This document shows positions 50,011 through 59,223 of a DNA stretch of 64,000 bases, piece by piece. Source of the DNA: Photobacterium profundum SS9 (GTDB lineage: Bacteria > Pseudomonadota > Gammaproteobacteria > Enterobacterales > Vibrionaceae); NCBI RefSeq assembly GCF_000196255.1, contig NC_006370.1:650187-714186 (forward strand), in the 5' to 3' direction. Position 1 is the first letter of the stretch; every line of letters begins with the position of its first letter. The notes beneath the pieces are model-generated. The model did no database searches. It saw only the letters and a program-made list of their open reading frames with translations, and had not been told where the DNA came from. The translations under genes and the position numbers were made by a program.

Positions 50011-51003
50011 CTAGAGCTTTCGCTCATCACTTGAAACTGCTTGAGTGCTCGCAGTATCTATCGGGTCTGCGGGCTGGGGCACGTATGTTAGTTGCACTTG
50101 CATTGAAACAACGTTGTTAACCATCTCTAACAGTGCTGCCCATTGTACTGTTTTTTCTTTTTCAAACAGATTATCAAAATTATCTGGTGTCCAATCGACA
50201 AACGGACGGGGGTTAATGGCTCGCCCTAAGAAGCGGATTTCGTAATGTAAATGTGGACCTGTCGACATGCCGGTATTACCCGTCCAGCCAATTAAATCCC
50301 CTTTACGGACAAACTGTCCTCGCTTTACATTGAACTTACTCATATGAGAATAAGAACTCGTAAAACCAAGGGAGTGACTCAATTTTAAATGATTGCCATA
50401 GCCTTTGTTACTTGGGCGAACAAGTTCTATTACGGCATCGGCTGGTGCATAAATTGCCGCTCCCGTATTTGCGGCAAAATCTAAGCCGCGGTGACTTTTA
50501 CGTTTCCCGGTTATTGGGTGAATACGGGTGCCAAAACCGGATGATAGGCGAACATCATCAGTAGGGTTACCGTTAGGTATCAAGCGAAACAGTGTGCCTC
50601 TAACGGCAGAGCTGATTGCCGCACTATCAATACGCTGATCGAGCGTAATGTCTTCAGGACTATCGCCTTGTAAGCCTAAAATTGTCTCTACATCATCCAC
50701 GCGCTGGGTCAGGCGTAACAGTTCTGCATTCTTATCTGCAAGCTGCTTGGTGAGATCGTTATTTGTGGTGTTTTCAGCTGTCAGCGATTCAGACAGTTGC
50801 TCTGCTTGCACGTTTAATTGATTAAGTTGGTGATCAGATAGCTGTGTCTGCTGATAGAGAAAATAAATACTGTAGCCGCCACCTATCAAAAGAGAGAGAA
50901 GTACGGTTGATAGCAATACGACATAACGTTTTTTAAAACGGTTAATACGGTAATGTGAGGTTCCTCGGTGATCTGAAACCGAGATGCAAATACTGTCAGA
51001 CAT
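50011..51003 (-). CDS. M23 family metallopeptidase, membrane-anchored
   Basis: A likely peptidoglycan endopeptidase or a non-catalytic divisome-type regulator with an intact active site. The 330-residue protein has a short cytosolic N-terminus, one TM helix (about 28-50), a periplasmic coiled coil (about 53-110) and an M23 (LytM) domain (about 150-270) with HRGLDFA (His171, Asp175), His220 and HLHYE (His251, His253), so zinc binding is expected. It resembles the TagE-like peptidases of Vibrio. The preceding small PilZ gene ends 16 bases upstream on the same strand, so the two are probably cotranscribed. A role in cell-wall remodelling is inferred. Confidence 0.88.
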   Translation of the reverse strand: MSDSICISVSDHRGTSHYRINRFKKRYVVLLSTVLLSLLIGGGYSIYFLYQQTQLSDHQLNQLNVQAEQLSESLTAENTTNNDLTKQLADKNAELLRLTQRVDDVETILGLQGDSPEDITLDQRIDSAAISSAVRGTLFRLIPNGNPTDDVRLSSGFGTRIHPITGKRKSHRGLDFAANTGAAIYAPADAVIELVRPSNKGYGNHLKLSHSLGFTSSYSHMSKFNVKRGQFVRKGDLIGWTGNTGMSTGPHLHYEIRFLGRAINPRPFVDWTPDNFDNLFEKEKTVQWAALLEMVNNVVSMQVQLTYVPQPADPIDTASTQAVSSDERKL

Positions 51004-51019
51004 GATGAATAATTCGTTT

Positions 51020-51400
51020 CTATTGTTCGTTAATTGATCTTTTTAAGTCGGCAAGTTGTTCTAACTCGCGATGTAATAGTTCATCCGTTCCGATGTTCAA
51101 TTCGACTAGGCGTTTTAAGTGGCTTGCGCTATCAATATCCATATGATGAATGCGCATGCGTAAATAATCATTACAGTGTCGAACTAATTGGGTGTCCATG
51201 ACCAATTCGATATCGCATTCATGTAAGCAGAAGCGAACGCTGTAGTGCGTATCGTGATTAGGTTGCCAATCTGTTGGGCGGGTTAATAGTATCCCTTGCA
51301 ACGAGAGATCACAGACAGTAGCAGTCCATTCATCATTTGCTTGAGAAAGCGTTGCTGATGACTGATAAATAATGCGCATGAAATGACGACGTTCAACCAT
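51020..51400 (-). CDS. Single-domain PilZ protein
   Basis: A 126-residue cytoplasmic protein made almost wholly of a PilZ domain. The c-di-GMP motif is complete: RxxxR as RHFMR at residues 5-9 and DLSLQG near residue 31. A C-terminal helical tail of about 35 residues follows. Cotranscribed with the membrane-anchored M23 peptidase gene (16-base gap). A regulatory role for cyclic di-GMP on this peptidase is possible but unproven. Confidence 0.88.
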   Translation of the reverse strand: MVERRHFMRIIYQSSATLSQANDEWTATVCDLSLQGILLTRPTDWQPNHDTHYSVRFCLHECDIELVMDTQLVRHCNDYLRMRIHHMDIDSASHLKRLVELNIGTDELLHRELEQLADLKRSINEQ

Positions 51401-51629
51401 AATCTTCTTATTTTTTGGATTATCGTCACATAAGTCTAAAGAGAAAAAAGATTTATCTCTAGGAATATGGTCACAAATTTATTAAAACCAGTTGCTTATT
51501 AAGACAAACGTAAAGAAATTGGCATTATATCTATGATTGAGTGATGAGACGGAGTGTTTTATATCGGATGGTTATGAATGAAAAGCGATATCAAGGGTCT
51601 ATATTTCGTCGTTAGAAGATTTCCACATA

Positions 51630-51660
51630 AAAAAAGAGCCGAAATATCGGCTCTTTTTAG
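51630..51660 (-). terminator. Terminator after ettA
   Basis: AAAAAGAGCCGA pairs with TCGGCTCTTTTT around AATA. On the minus strand it follows the ettA stop. The stretch from 51401 to 51630 holds no other element I can name. Confidence 0.9.
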
Positions 51661-51680
51661 TGTTATTAACGGTGGCTACA

Positions 51681-53348
51681 TTACTTAGTCATACGCTTGT
51701 ATTTAATGCGATGTGGTTCTGCAGCTTTTGCACCCAGTGTCTTCTTCAGCCAATCGGTGTATTCGGTGTAGTTACCTTCATGGAAGTTAACTTTGCCTTC
51801 ATCACGGTAGTCTAGAATATGGGTCGCGATACGGTCGAGGAACCAACGGTCGTGCGAGATAACCATGGCACAACCTGGGAACTCAAGTAATGCTTCTTCT
51901 AGTGCTCGAAGTGTTTCAACATCCAAGTCATTGGTCGGTTCATCGAGTAGTAATACGTTACCGCCCGCTTTTAGCAGTTTCGCTAAGTGAACACGGTTGC
52001 GCTCACCACCAGAAAGATCGCCAATACGTTTCTGCTGATCACTGCCACGGAAGTTAAAGCGTGACACATAAGCGCGTGCTGGTACTTCGTAGTTGTTGAT
52101 ACGAATAATTTCAGCACCTTCAGAAATTTCCTGATAAACGGTGTTGCTATCGTTCATGCTATCGCGGAACTGATCAACAGATGCAAGGCTAACCGTTGTA
52201 CCGAGTTCAATCGTACCTGAATCAGGTTGTTCAGCACCACTTAGCATTTTAAACAATGTTGATTTACCAGCACCATTGGCACCGATAATGCCGACGATGG
52301 CACCTTTTGGCATACTGAACGATAGATCATCAATCAATACACGATCACCGTATGATTTCGTTAGGTTGGTTACATCAATAACCTTGTCACCTAAACGCTC
52401 ACCCGGTGGGATAAACAGTTCATTGGTTTCGTTACGTTTCTGGTGGTCGCTAGTATTAAGCTCTTCAAAGCGCGCCATACGTGCTTTTGACTTCGCTTGA
52501 CGACCTTTAGGGTTTTGACGCACCCATTCAAGCTCTTTAGCAATTGTCTTTTGACGTGCATTCTCTTGAGATGATTCTTGTTGTAGACGTGCATTTTTCT
52601 GCTCAAGCCAAGATGTGTAGTTACCTTCCCATGGAATACCTTCACCACGGTCAAGCTCAAGAATCCAACCTGCTGCATTATCAAGGAAGTAACGGTCGTG
52701 GGTAATCGCCACAACAGTACCTGTGTACTCACATAGGAAGTGCTCAAGCCATGCGACTGATTCAGCATCTAAGTGGTTTGTTGGTTCATCAAGTAACAGC
52801 ATGTCGGGCTTATCAAGCAATAAGCGACAAATTGCCACACGACGGCGTTCACCACCTGACAGTAGTTTAATCGGTGCGTCCCATTCAGGAAGGCGCAATG
52901 CATCAGCCGCACGCTCAAGGATATTTTCTAGGTTATGACCGTCTTTTGTTTCGATAAGGGCTTCAAGCTCACCTTGCTCTTTAGCAAGCACATCGAAATC
53001 TGCATCAGGTTCAGCATACGCTGCATAAACCGCATCAAGACGTGTTAAGGCATTTTTTACGTCAGAGACTGCTTCTTCAACAATTTCACGTACTGTTTTT
53101 TCTTCATCAAGAATAGGTTCTTGCGGCAGGTAGCCGATCTTCAGCCCTGCTTGTGGGCGAGCTTCACCCTCAATGTCATTATCAATACCAGCCATAATAC
53201 GGAGCAGGCTTGATTTACCTGAACCATTCAAGCCTAAAACACCAATTTTGGCGCCGTGGAAAAAGCTTAATGAAATATCTTTAAGGATTTGACGCTTTGG
53301 TGGAACAATTTTGCCCACGCGCTGCATGGTATAAACGTATTCAGCCAT
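51681..53348 (-). CDS. ettA: Energy-dependent translational throttle protein EttA (ABC-F)
   Basis: An ABC-F ATPase that binds the ribosomal E site and gates the first elongation steps according to ATP level. The 555 residues equal E. coli EttA. Two ABC domains have Walker A motifs GLNGSGKSS and GANGAGKST, signature motifs LSGGERRR and LSGGERNR, and LLLDEPTNHLD and LLLDEPTNDLD. The P-site tRNA-interaction linker lies between (about 240-320). No membrane domain. Divergent from slt. Confidence 0.98.
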   Translation of the reverse strand: MAEYVYTMQRVGKIVPPKRQILKDISLSFFHGAKIGVLGLNGSGKSSLLRIMAGIDNDIEGEARPQAGLKIGYLPQEPILDEEKTVREIVEEAVSDVKNALTRLDAVYAAYAEPDADFDVLAKEQGELEALIETKDGHNLENILERAADALRLPEWDAPIKLLSGGERRRVAICRLLLDKPDMLLLDEPTNHLDAESVAWLEHFLCEYTGTVVAITHDRYFLDNAAGWILELDRGEGIPWEGNYTSWLEQKNARLQQESSQENARQKTIAKELEWVRQNPKGRQAKSKARMARFEELNTSDHQKRNETNELFIPPGERLGDKVIDVTNLTKSYGDRVLIDDLSFSMPKGAIVGIIGANGAGKSTLFKMLSGAEQPDSGTIELGTTVSLASVDQFRDSMNDSNTVYQEISEGAEIIRINNYEVPARAYVSRFNFRGSDQQKRIGDLSGGERNRVHLAKLLKAGGNVLLLDEPTNDLDVETLRALEEALLEFPGCAMVISHDRWFLDRIATHILDYRDEGKVNFHEGNYTEYTDWLKKTLGAKAAEPHRIKYKRMTK

Positions 53349-53480
53349 AATCAGTTTATGATCTCTAATCTAAAATGAAGAAGGTATTTTACCCAATCTA
53401 GACATAAGATTAACAGCATTGTTCATAATTAGCGTTTACTATGAATAAATATCATCCTAAAACCGAAATGGAGTTTTCTT

Positions 53481-55415
53481 GTGCTTAGTTTTTCAGTCCA
53501 TAAGGTAGTAACTGTAACCGTGGTGATATTCGGTTTAAGTTGTGTGCCAGCAAGTCACGCTTCTAAGCTTGAGCAGCAACGTGAGTGGTATGTACAAGCA
53601 GGTAAAGCGTTAGATAAGAGAGATGAAGATGGTTATCGTCAATTACGTGAAAAATTAGATGAATACCCTTTAACGCCATACTTAGATTATCATGATTTTT
53701 CTAAAGATCTCAGTAAGAAAACACCCAAGCAAGTGACTGAGTTTGTTGCTGATTATAAGGATCTCCCTTTTAATACGACAATTAAGGGGAATTACTTAAA
53801 TTATCTAGCAAAAACACAACGCTGGAATGACTTTTTAACGGTTCAGCCAAATGAGCCTAGCGGGCAAGCATTAAAGTGTTACTACTATTATGCGCAAAGC
53901 CAGAAGGGCAATAAGGATCTTGCTTGGCAGGGCACCAATGCACTTTGGCTAACTGGCACCTCTATCAGCGATGCGTGTGATCCATTATTGTCCGATTGGA
54001 CGAAAGCGGGTAAACGCACGAATAAGCTAATTCTCGATCGCATGTTGTTGGCATATGAGCAAGGCAACAGCGGCTTACTGAAATACCTCGATAAACAATT
54101 ATCAGGTACGAGCCAAGCGATAGGTGACGATGTCTTAGGCTTATTAGATAAACCACAGAACGTCGCTGATTTTGCCAAACGCAGTAAAGTCACCGAGTTT
54201 AATCAACAATTAGCGGAAACCGCTTATAAGCGTTTAGCCCGTAAAGATGTAAAAGAAGCGGTTAAACAATTTCAGCGTACTGTTGATGGGCAACACCTTA
54301 CTCCATCACGTACCCAGCACATTGCGGATTACACAACGCTAAGGTTGATGTCGACAGATAAGCCCGATCTTATTCAGTGGCGTGACAACAAGCTAAAAAC
54401 CAGCTCGAGCGTTAATGCGCTAGAACGTCGTATTCGATTAGCGTTACGCGAAGCTGATTATACGGAAGCTGAAAAGTGGGTGAATCGTTTACCACAAGAA
54501 GCAAAAGACACCACGCGTTGGACATTCTGGCAAGCCTACTTCCTTGCGCGTAACGGTAAACAATCAGAATCGAATAAGCTGTACAGCTCGATTTTAGGGC
54601 AACGTGATTTCTACAGCGCCGCGGCGGCCACCGTGTTAAACAAGCCGATCGTCTATCCAACCCAAACGGTGCCGGAAACTATTGCAAAGCAAAGTAAGCA
54701 GTACACGACAACCTTGGTGCGTATTCAAGAGCTGATTGCACTGGATAAGTCGCTTGATGCGAATCGTGAATGGTATTACTTATTAAGTGGAAAGACGGTT
54801 GAGCAAAAACGTATATTGGCCGCTTATGCGGGCAAACATAAATGGCATCATTTAGCGGTACAGGCAACCATTTCTGGACAGTTGTGGGACCACGTTACAT
54901 TGCGTTTTCCGATGGCTCATAAGTGGTGGTTTGATTTCTTCAGCAAGCAACGTGATCTACCCACCACGACGATGATGGCATTAGCCCGTCAGGAAAGTGC
55001 GTGGAATACAAAAGCACAATCACCCGTTGGGGCACGAGGCTTGATGCAATTGATGCCAGCCACTGCCAAAGAAACGGCTAAAAAATTGGGGCGTAATTAT
55101 ACTGGGAAAAACAGTTTGTTTGATCCAGGTGTGAATATTCGCCTTGGTAGTGGCTACTTGAAAATGATGCTAGAACGCTACGATGATAACCGTGTCTATT
55201 CGTTTGCAGCGTATAACGCAGGTCCTAGTCGAGTGAATCGCTGGAAGGGCCAAAACAGCGGTTCTCGTGATGTTTATACCTTCATTGAAGCTATTCCATT
55301 TAATGAAACCCGTGGCTATGTACAGAACGTTTTAATGTTTGAAATTTACTACAGCGATTTGATGGGTAAAAAATCGGTATTACTTAAAAAGAATGAATTA
55401 ACAACCCGTTACTAA
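53481..55415 (+). CDS. slt: Soluble lytic murein transglycosylase (Slt70 type)
   Basis: A periplasmic exolytic transglycosylase producing 1,6-anhydromuropeptides. The GTG start is seven bases after GGAG. The signal peptide ends near residue 27 (VPASHA). A long alpha-superhelical U domain (about 30-450) and linker precede the C-terminal SLT domain with the catalytic glutamate in ARQESAW (Glu505), then GARGLMQLMPATAKETA, AYNAGPSRV and TRGYVQNVL. The 644-residue length equals E. coli Slt70. It is followed by trpR and yjjX, the E. coli order. Confidence 0.97.
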   Translation: MLSFSVHKVVTVTVVIFGLSCVPASHASKLEQQREWYVQAGKALDKRDEDGYRQLREKLDEYPLTPYLDYHDFSKDLSKKTPKQVTEFVADYKDLPFNTTIKGNYLNYLAKTQRWNDFLTVQPNEPSGQALKCYYYYAQSQKGNKDLAWQGTNALWLTGTSISDACDPLLSDWTKAGKRTNKLILDRMLLAYEQGNSGLLKYLDKQLSGTSQAIGDDVLGLLDKPQNVADFAKRSKVTEFNQQLAETAYKRLARKDVKEAVKQFQRTVDGQHLTPSRTQHIADYTTLRLMSTDKPDLIQWRDNKLKTSSSVNALERRIRLALREADYTEAEKWVNRLPQEAKDTTRWTFWQAYFLARNGKQSESNKLYSSILGQRDFYSAAAATVLNKPIVYPTQTVPETIAKQSKQYTTTLVRIQELIALDKSLDANREWYYLLSGKTVEQKRILAAYAGKHKWHHLAVQATISGQLWDHVTLRFPMAHKWWFDFFSKQRDLPTTTMMALARQESAWNTKAQSPVGARGLMQLMPATAKETAKKLGRNYTGKNSLFDPGVNIRLGSGYLKMMLERYDDNRVYSFAAYNAGPSRVNRWKGQNSGSRDVYTFIEAIPFNETRGYVQNVLMFEIYYSDLMGKKSVLLKKNELTTRY

Positions 55416-55535
55416 AGGGTGTTTGACGGTGATTCTGCAAGGCTAAAATCTTGCAGAATTTATCAAATTAGTGTGCAACAGGATCAGAACAGGTTAACAT
55501 TCCTTGAAGATTCAAAACGCCTTAATGAGGTTTAC

Positions 55536-55847
55536 ATGTCAACAACTCCGGAAACGGCTGATTTTACCGAGTGGCAACAGGTCGTCGATTTACTTCGTCA
55601 GGCAGCATTAGAGCAGAAAGATGACGTGATGCTGAAGCTATTACTTACCCCTGATGAAAGAGAAGCGTTATTGGCTCGCGTTAATATTCTTCATGAGCTA
55701 ATGAATGGGCAGCGTAGCCAACGAAAAATTAGTGAATTGTTAGGGGTTGGGGTAGCAACGATTACCCGAGGATCTAATGAATTAAAGCATCAGAGCGACG
55801 ATACAAAAGAATGGCTGGCTTCTTTATTAAAGAAGCAACAGCAATAA
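55536..55847 (+). CDS. trpR: Trp operon repressor
   Basis: A tryptophan-activated dimeric repressor of trp, aroH-type and its own promoters. The 103 residues carry the family core LTPDEREALLARVNILHEL and the helix-turn-helix QRKISELLGVGVATITRGSNELK. The ATG at 55536 is five bases after GAGG and gives the family length; the longer frame from 55419 is not protein-like. I did not recognise a trp operator upstream. Confidence 0.96.
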   Translation: MSTTPETADFTEWQQVVDLLRQAALEQKDDVMLKLLLTPDEREALLARVNILHELMNGQRSQRKISELLGVGVATITRGSNELKHQSDDTKEWLASLLKKQQQ

Positions 55848-55880
55848 GTTCTCCAATAAGCCAGTCGCTCTGAATACATT

Positions 55881-55935
55881 AAATCCCGTCACGATACTCT
55901 TTTTTCAATAATGAGGATCGTAACGGGATTTTTTA
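55881..55935. terminator. Terminator between trpR and yjjX
   Basis: AAATCCCGT-C-ACGAT (55881-55895) pairs with ATCGT-A-ACGGGATTT (55917-55931) apart from one mismatch, and T residues follow. A-rich sequence at the other end allows use by the convergent yjjX. Confidence 0.85.
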
Positions 55936-55959
55936 ATGCCTGACGTTTTGATGAGAAAG

Positions 55960-56484
55960 TTAACGGCAAGGGAACCATTGTTCATTCATAAATGGAATTA
56001 ATGCCAGAATCAGTGCTTGTTGATAGACCGAACTGCGGCTGAGCGTATGATTGGTTAACATTGCAATGGCCCCACCTTTTTGTTTAACGTTCTGTTGGTT
56101 AAACATATCGTCCATCACATCACCAAGTTCAATGCCTTGTTGGATTTTTTCTAGCGCAATAGGGGGCAAAGGCAAAGAAGCAGAGCGTGCTTCACCGCGT
56201 TGCTTATGGTTTTCAATCACCATCCACGCGAAGGTAAAACCCCCATCGATTCCCGCTTCCAGTCCGACGTAAAAATCAGCATCAGCCTGCAACTTTCGTG
56301 CATTCTTAACACGGTTTCTTGCACCGAGTAAGGTTTCGTCTGCACATAAAGGCTGATCTCTTACTTCGCTGGCGACACTAATGCCTTCGACAGTAAAAGA
56401 TTGCTCAGGAAAGGCTTGTGAAAATGCTGAAGCAACAGCAGAAATTTTTGCAGGATTGGCAGAGGCAACGATAATTTTTGACAT
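55960..56484 (-). CDS. yjjX: Inosine/xanthosine triphosphatase
   Basis: A house-cleaning phosphatase that removes non-canonical ITP and XTP. The 174 residues begin KIIVASANPAKISAVASAF and include GARNRVKNA, FYVGLEAGIDGG and QKGGAIAMLTNHTLSRSSVYQQALILAL-type residues near the end, matching E. coli YjjX (170 residues). Convergent with trpR. Confidence 0.95.
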   Translation of the reverse strand: MSKIIVASANPAKISAVASAFSQAFPEQSFTVEGISVASEVRDQPLCADETLLGARNRVKNARKLQADADFYVGLEAGIDGGFTFAWMVIENHKQRGEARSASLPLPPIALEKIQQGIELGDVMDDMFNQQNVKQKGGAIAMLTNHTLSRSSVYQQALILALIPFMNEQWFPCR

Positions 56485-56639
56485 GATTTACCACTAGCTA
56501 AAGAATAATATCGACGGTTTTTTACCCTCGCTATTCTACGTAGTCGTAAAGTGAATACCAACCTAAACAAGTATCAGACCCGTTGAAATAATCGAAGCAG
56601 CCTGTTTTGAAACTCTTTCTAGTTAAAAGCATAGGTCGG

Positions 56640-56905
56640 TATACCCAAGCTACCTCAAGATGCAGGATTCAGAGTGATCTCAGCGTGTTTAATTCAAGGA
56701 AAATGTGTGTAGGAATGGCATTCCCTTTCAAGCACATTTGACACAGAAGTAGATACGCTGAATCACTCCCGAAGGGCGAGTTTTGTTGGGCTCTATACGG
56801 TGTTACTTATTTTCAACGTAGAACGACTAGGTCTATAAATAAGTGCCTTGCCTAGAGCCCAACAAATTCTCGCTGAAACGAGCATCATGAGGTAACTTGG
56901 GTATA
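56640..56905. mobile_element. MITE-like non-coding element with 24-bp terminal inverted repeats
   Basis: The ends (56640-56663 and 56882-56905) are inverted repeats identical at 22 of 24 positions, beginning TATACCCAAG, with a TA at the outer border that could be a target duplication. The interior folds into two large arms. Arm one pairs 56672-56686 with 56755-56768 and contains AAATGTG/CACATTT and GGAATG/CATTCC. Arm two pairs 56776-56795 with 56853-56873 and contains ACTTATTT/AAATAAGT. There is no ORF. A 44-base piece of one end is at 33911-33954. An IS630/Tc1-type TA insertion is inferred, not shown. Confidence 0.8.
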
Positions 56906-56935
56906 TATAAATCACATATCTATTACAAGCAGAGC

Positions 56936-57574
56936 TTAACGATCGTAAGCCCAATCTGATTGAATGATGTAACCGTGAACTTTAAATTCATCATTATTGA
57001 CAAAGAGGTTAGGGAAATCGGGTTGGGATGTCGAAAAGATAACACCATCAGCCAATTGAGTCATGTGATAAAAATCAGGCTCACTGTTACGTACCGATGC
57101 AAATACTGGTTGTTTAGGGCGGTAAGCCGCTTGCTTGGTGGCTAATGCATAGCTGCCAATAGGTGCACATTGCGAAATATTTTCGTTATCAACAAATAAA
57201 CCCAAGCAATCATCACGTTCAAGGTGTTGTGGTATTACGCGTTTACTGACCACATTTACTGATTCACCGTCGATGAAAGATCCAAAATCTTTACGGTGAA
57301 TAATAGGGATGTAAGTACAGGTTGAACCTTGTGAAGACTCATGAGTAATGGCTGTCGTTGCTTGAGTGCTTGTATCAATTTGCCCTGTTAAAAGGTAACC
57401 GATAGACGTATTTAATGTCACAGCGATTCTTTCTAGTTCGCGGACTTCAATACCGTATTTACCCGATAACTTACGGCTCATTGTTCCTTGCTGAAGACCC
57501 AAAGATTCGCCAAGTTGCTTTTGGCTAATTCCTTGGATTTTAGCTAACTGTTTAATTCTTTCTAAATATCCCAT
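56936..57574 (-). CDS. XRE-family regulator with LexA/S24-like C-terminal domain
   Basis: A 212-residue DNA-binding protein. The N-terminal helix-turn-helix (about 5-62: RIKQLAKIQGISQKQLGESLGLQQGTMS) is cro/CI-like. The C-terminal half (about 90-210) has the length and hydrophobic pattern of the S24 (LexA/CI) fold, but the place of the catalytic GDSM loop reads VDNENISQ, so self-cleavage is unlikely. The ATG at 57574 lies seven bases after GGGAAG. No phage genes are near; it adjoins the MITE-like element. Target genes unknown; it may be a domesticated phage-type repressor. Confidence 0.8.
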   Translation of the reverse strand: MGYLERIKQLAKIQGISQKQLGESLGLQQGTMSRKLSGKYGIEVRELERIAVTLNTSIGYLLTGQIDTSTQATTAITHESSQGSTCTYIPIIHRKDFGSFIDGESVNVVSKRVIPQHLERDDCLGLFVDNENISQCAPIGSYALATKQAAYRPKQPVFASVRNSEPDFYHMTQLADGVIFSTSQPDFPNLFVNNDEFKVHGYIIQSDWAYDR

Positions 57575-58353
57575 TATAAAGCTTCCCGCTACCGTTATAC
57601 GAATGCAAAGGGCATTCTTAAAAGTCATACCTAATTCTACTGACATCCTTATCAAAGGAATCTATGAGGTATAAAAAGTGCGATTGATTTCGTTAAAGGA
57701 ATATAGTTTACAATAAGAATGGGTAAAAAATGGAACAAAGTTCACGTCATAAATTAAGTTTTTTATCAAGAACGTGTTTTTAGTGACGGTAATTTATAAA
57801 ATAAAGAGAAGGTGCAGACCCATAAAGGACTTCCTTTTTAACCGTCAGATTAAGGTGCTATATACATTTTCTGTATGGTTGGTGTCGCTATTTATCATTG
57901 TTATCATATGATTCTTATGGCGATTATCTGATTTCAGGTTATTATTACTGTTTTAGTGATGGTTCTGTTGAGGGGCACTGATGTTTCTACTTGAAATTTG
58001 GCATGTAAAATAGCGTCTTAATTTACTGGTTTATCAAGAGGCGTCATGGAGAATTCTGCTCGGCGTTTAATGGGTAAAAAAAGTGAATACCCCATAGGAA
58101 TACAAGCAGAGGGTTGGTGATACTATCGCGTTATATCTGGATGATGATAAACCTATACACCTTGTGGGCTGGTTCTCGTTAAAATGTCTTATTTGTTAGG
58201 CTTTTTGTCGCGATGTTCTTTCGTTTTTATACTCATTTTAGGCTCTTCAAAAAGCTTAAATAACGTTATTTATTAGTAACAAATATGTTTGGGCTTGGTA
58301 CGATTAATAACAGTTTATTGTTGGTTCAATCTATTAATCTATCAACCTAACTA
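57575..58353. other. Gene-poor region with a possible coding remnant
   Basis: AT-rich, no full gene. At 58046-58120 a 24-codon ORF (MENSARRLMGKK...) follows AGAGG. In the next frame, downstream, a further 27 protein-like codons (GDTIALYLDDDKPIHLVGWF) run to about 58198. Together they could be a small frameshifted gene or a gene fragment. I recognise neither part. Confidence 0.3.
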
Positions 58354-59166
58354 TTACATTCCTTTAAATAAACTCTGCGCTGTTCGGCTAACAGGCAGCT
58401 TTTGCCCATCAATGATAACTGACATTCTTCCTGCTAGATCTTTCTTCACTTTTTCAATGGTTGCGACATTAACGACGGTTGAACGATGTATTTGCCAAAA
58501 TGAATCTGGATTGAGCTGTGCAAGCAATTCCTTCAGTGATGTACGAATAATATATTCTTGAGCGGCGTTATTGGGTAATCGCTTAAACACCGATACATAT
58601 TTGTCTTCCGCTTTAAAATAGAGCACATCGGATATCGCGATTAAATGAATGTCATCACCCGCGCTGGCTTTTATCCAAGCGAGGTATTGTGGCTCAGACT
58701 GTGTCGATAACTGTTGAATTTGCTGGATTAATGCTGATATATCGGGTTGCGATTGTGCATTTGATGGGTGTTTTTGTTCTGATTGCTGCATTGAAAGTTG
58801 GTGTTGTAATTTAGTGCAGGCAGTCTGTAAGCGTGATTCGGGAATAGGCTTTAATAAGTAATCAACCGCACTTTGTTCAAACGCTTTTACTGCATATTCA
58901 TCATACGCGGTAATAAAAACAATCAAGGGTGGGGTCGGCATTTTTTTGAGTTTATTTGCCAGTGACATACCGTCTAATTCTGGCATGCGAATATCAAGAA
59001 ATACAACGTCTGGTTGATGCTCATTGATTTTCAACCACGCTTCTTTTCCGTTTTCAGCACTCGCCACTATCTCGAGTTCTGGCCATACTTCGGCTAAAGA
59101 ACGATTTAAATGATGACGTAAAAGCGGTTCATCGTCGGCAATTATCGCGGTTGAAAATTGTGTCAT
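58354..59166 (-). CDS. LytTR-family response regulator
   Basis: A 270-residue two-component regulator. The receiver domain (about 5-122) has the acidic pair DD at 11-12, phospho-acceptor Asp58 in [13 protein letters not shown], Thr in FITAYDE and Lys in YLLKPI. A Gln-rich linker (125-160) leads to a LytTR DNA-binding domain (about 165-268: [28 protein letters not shown]). Last gene of the minus-strand operon, 57 bases after the kinase gene. It is the obvious partner of that kinase. Target promoters, perhaps that of its own operon, are unknown. Confidence 0.93.
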   Translation of the reverse strand: MTQFSTAIIADDEPLLRHHLNRSLAEVWPELEIVASAENGKEAWLKINEHQPDVVFLDIRMPELDGMSLANKLKKMPTPPLIVFITAYDEYAVKAFEQSAVDYLLKPIPESRLQTACTKLQHQLSMQQSEQKHPSNAQSQPDISALIQQIQQLSTQSEPQYLAWIKASAGDDIHLIAISDVLYFKAEDKYVSVFKRLPNNAAQEYIIRTSLKELLAQLNPDSFWQIHRSTVVNVATIEKVKKDLAGRMSVIIDGQKLPVSRTAQSLFKGM

Positions 59167-59223
59167 CTTATCCGTCCTTAGATCGTTTAGTTTACTCGCT
59201 AACTCATGGCGCTAACCATGCTT

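Noticed and set aside
58289..58561. 90-codon plus-strand ORF
   Set aside because: Mostly the reverse of the LytTR gene; no ribosome-binding site.
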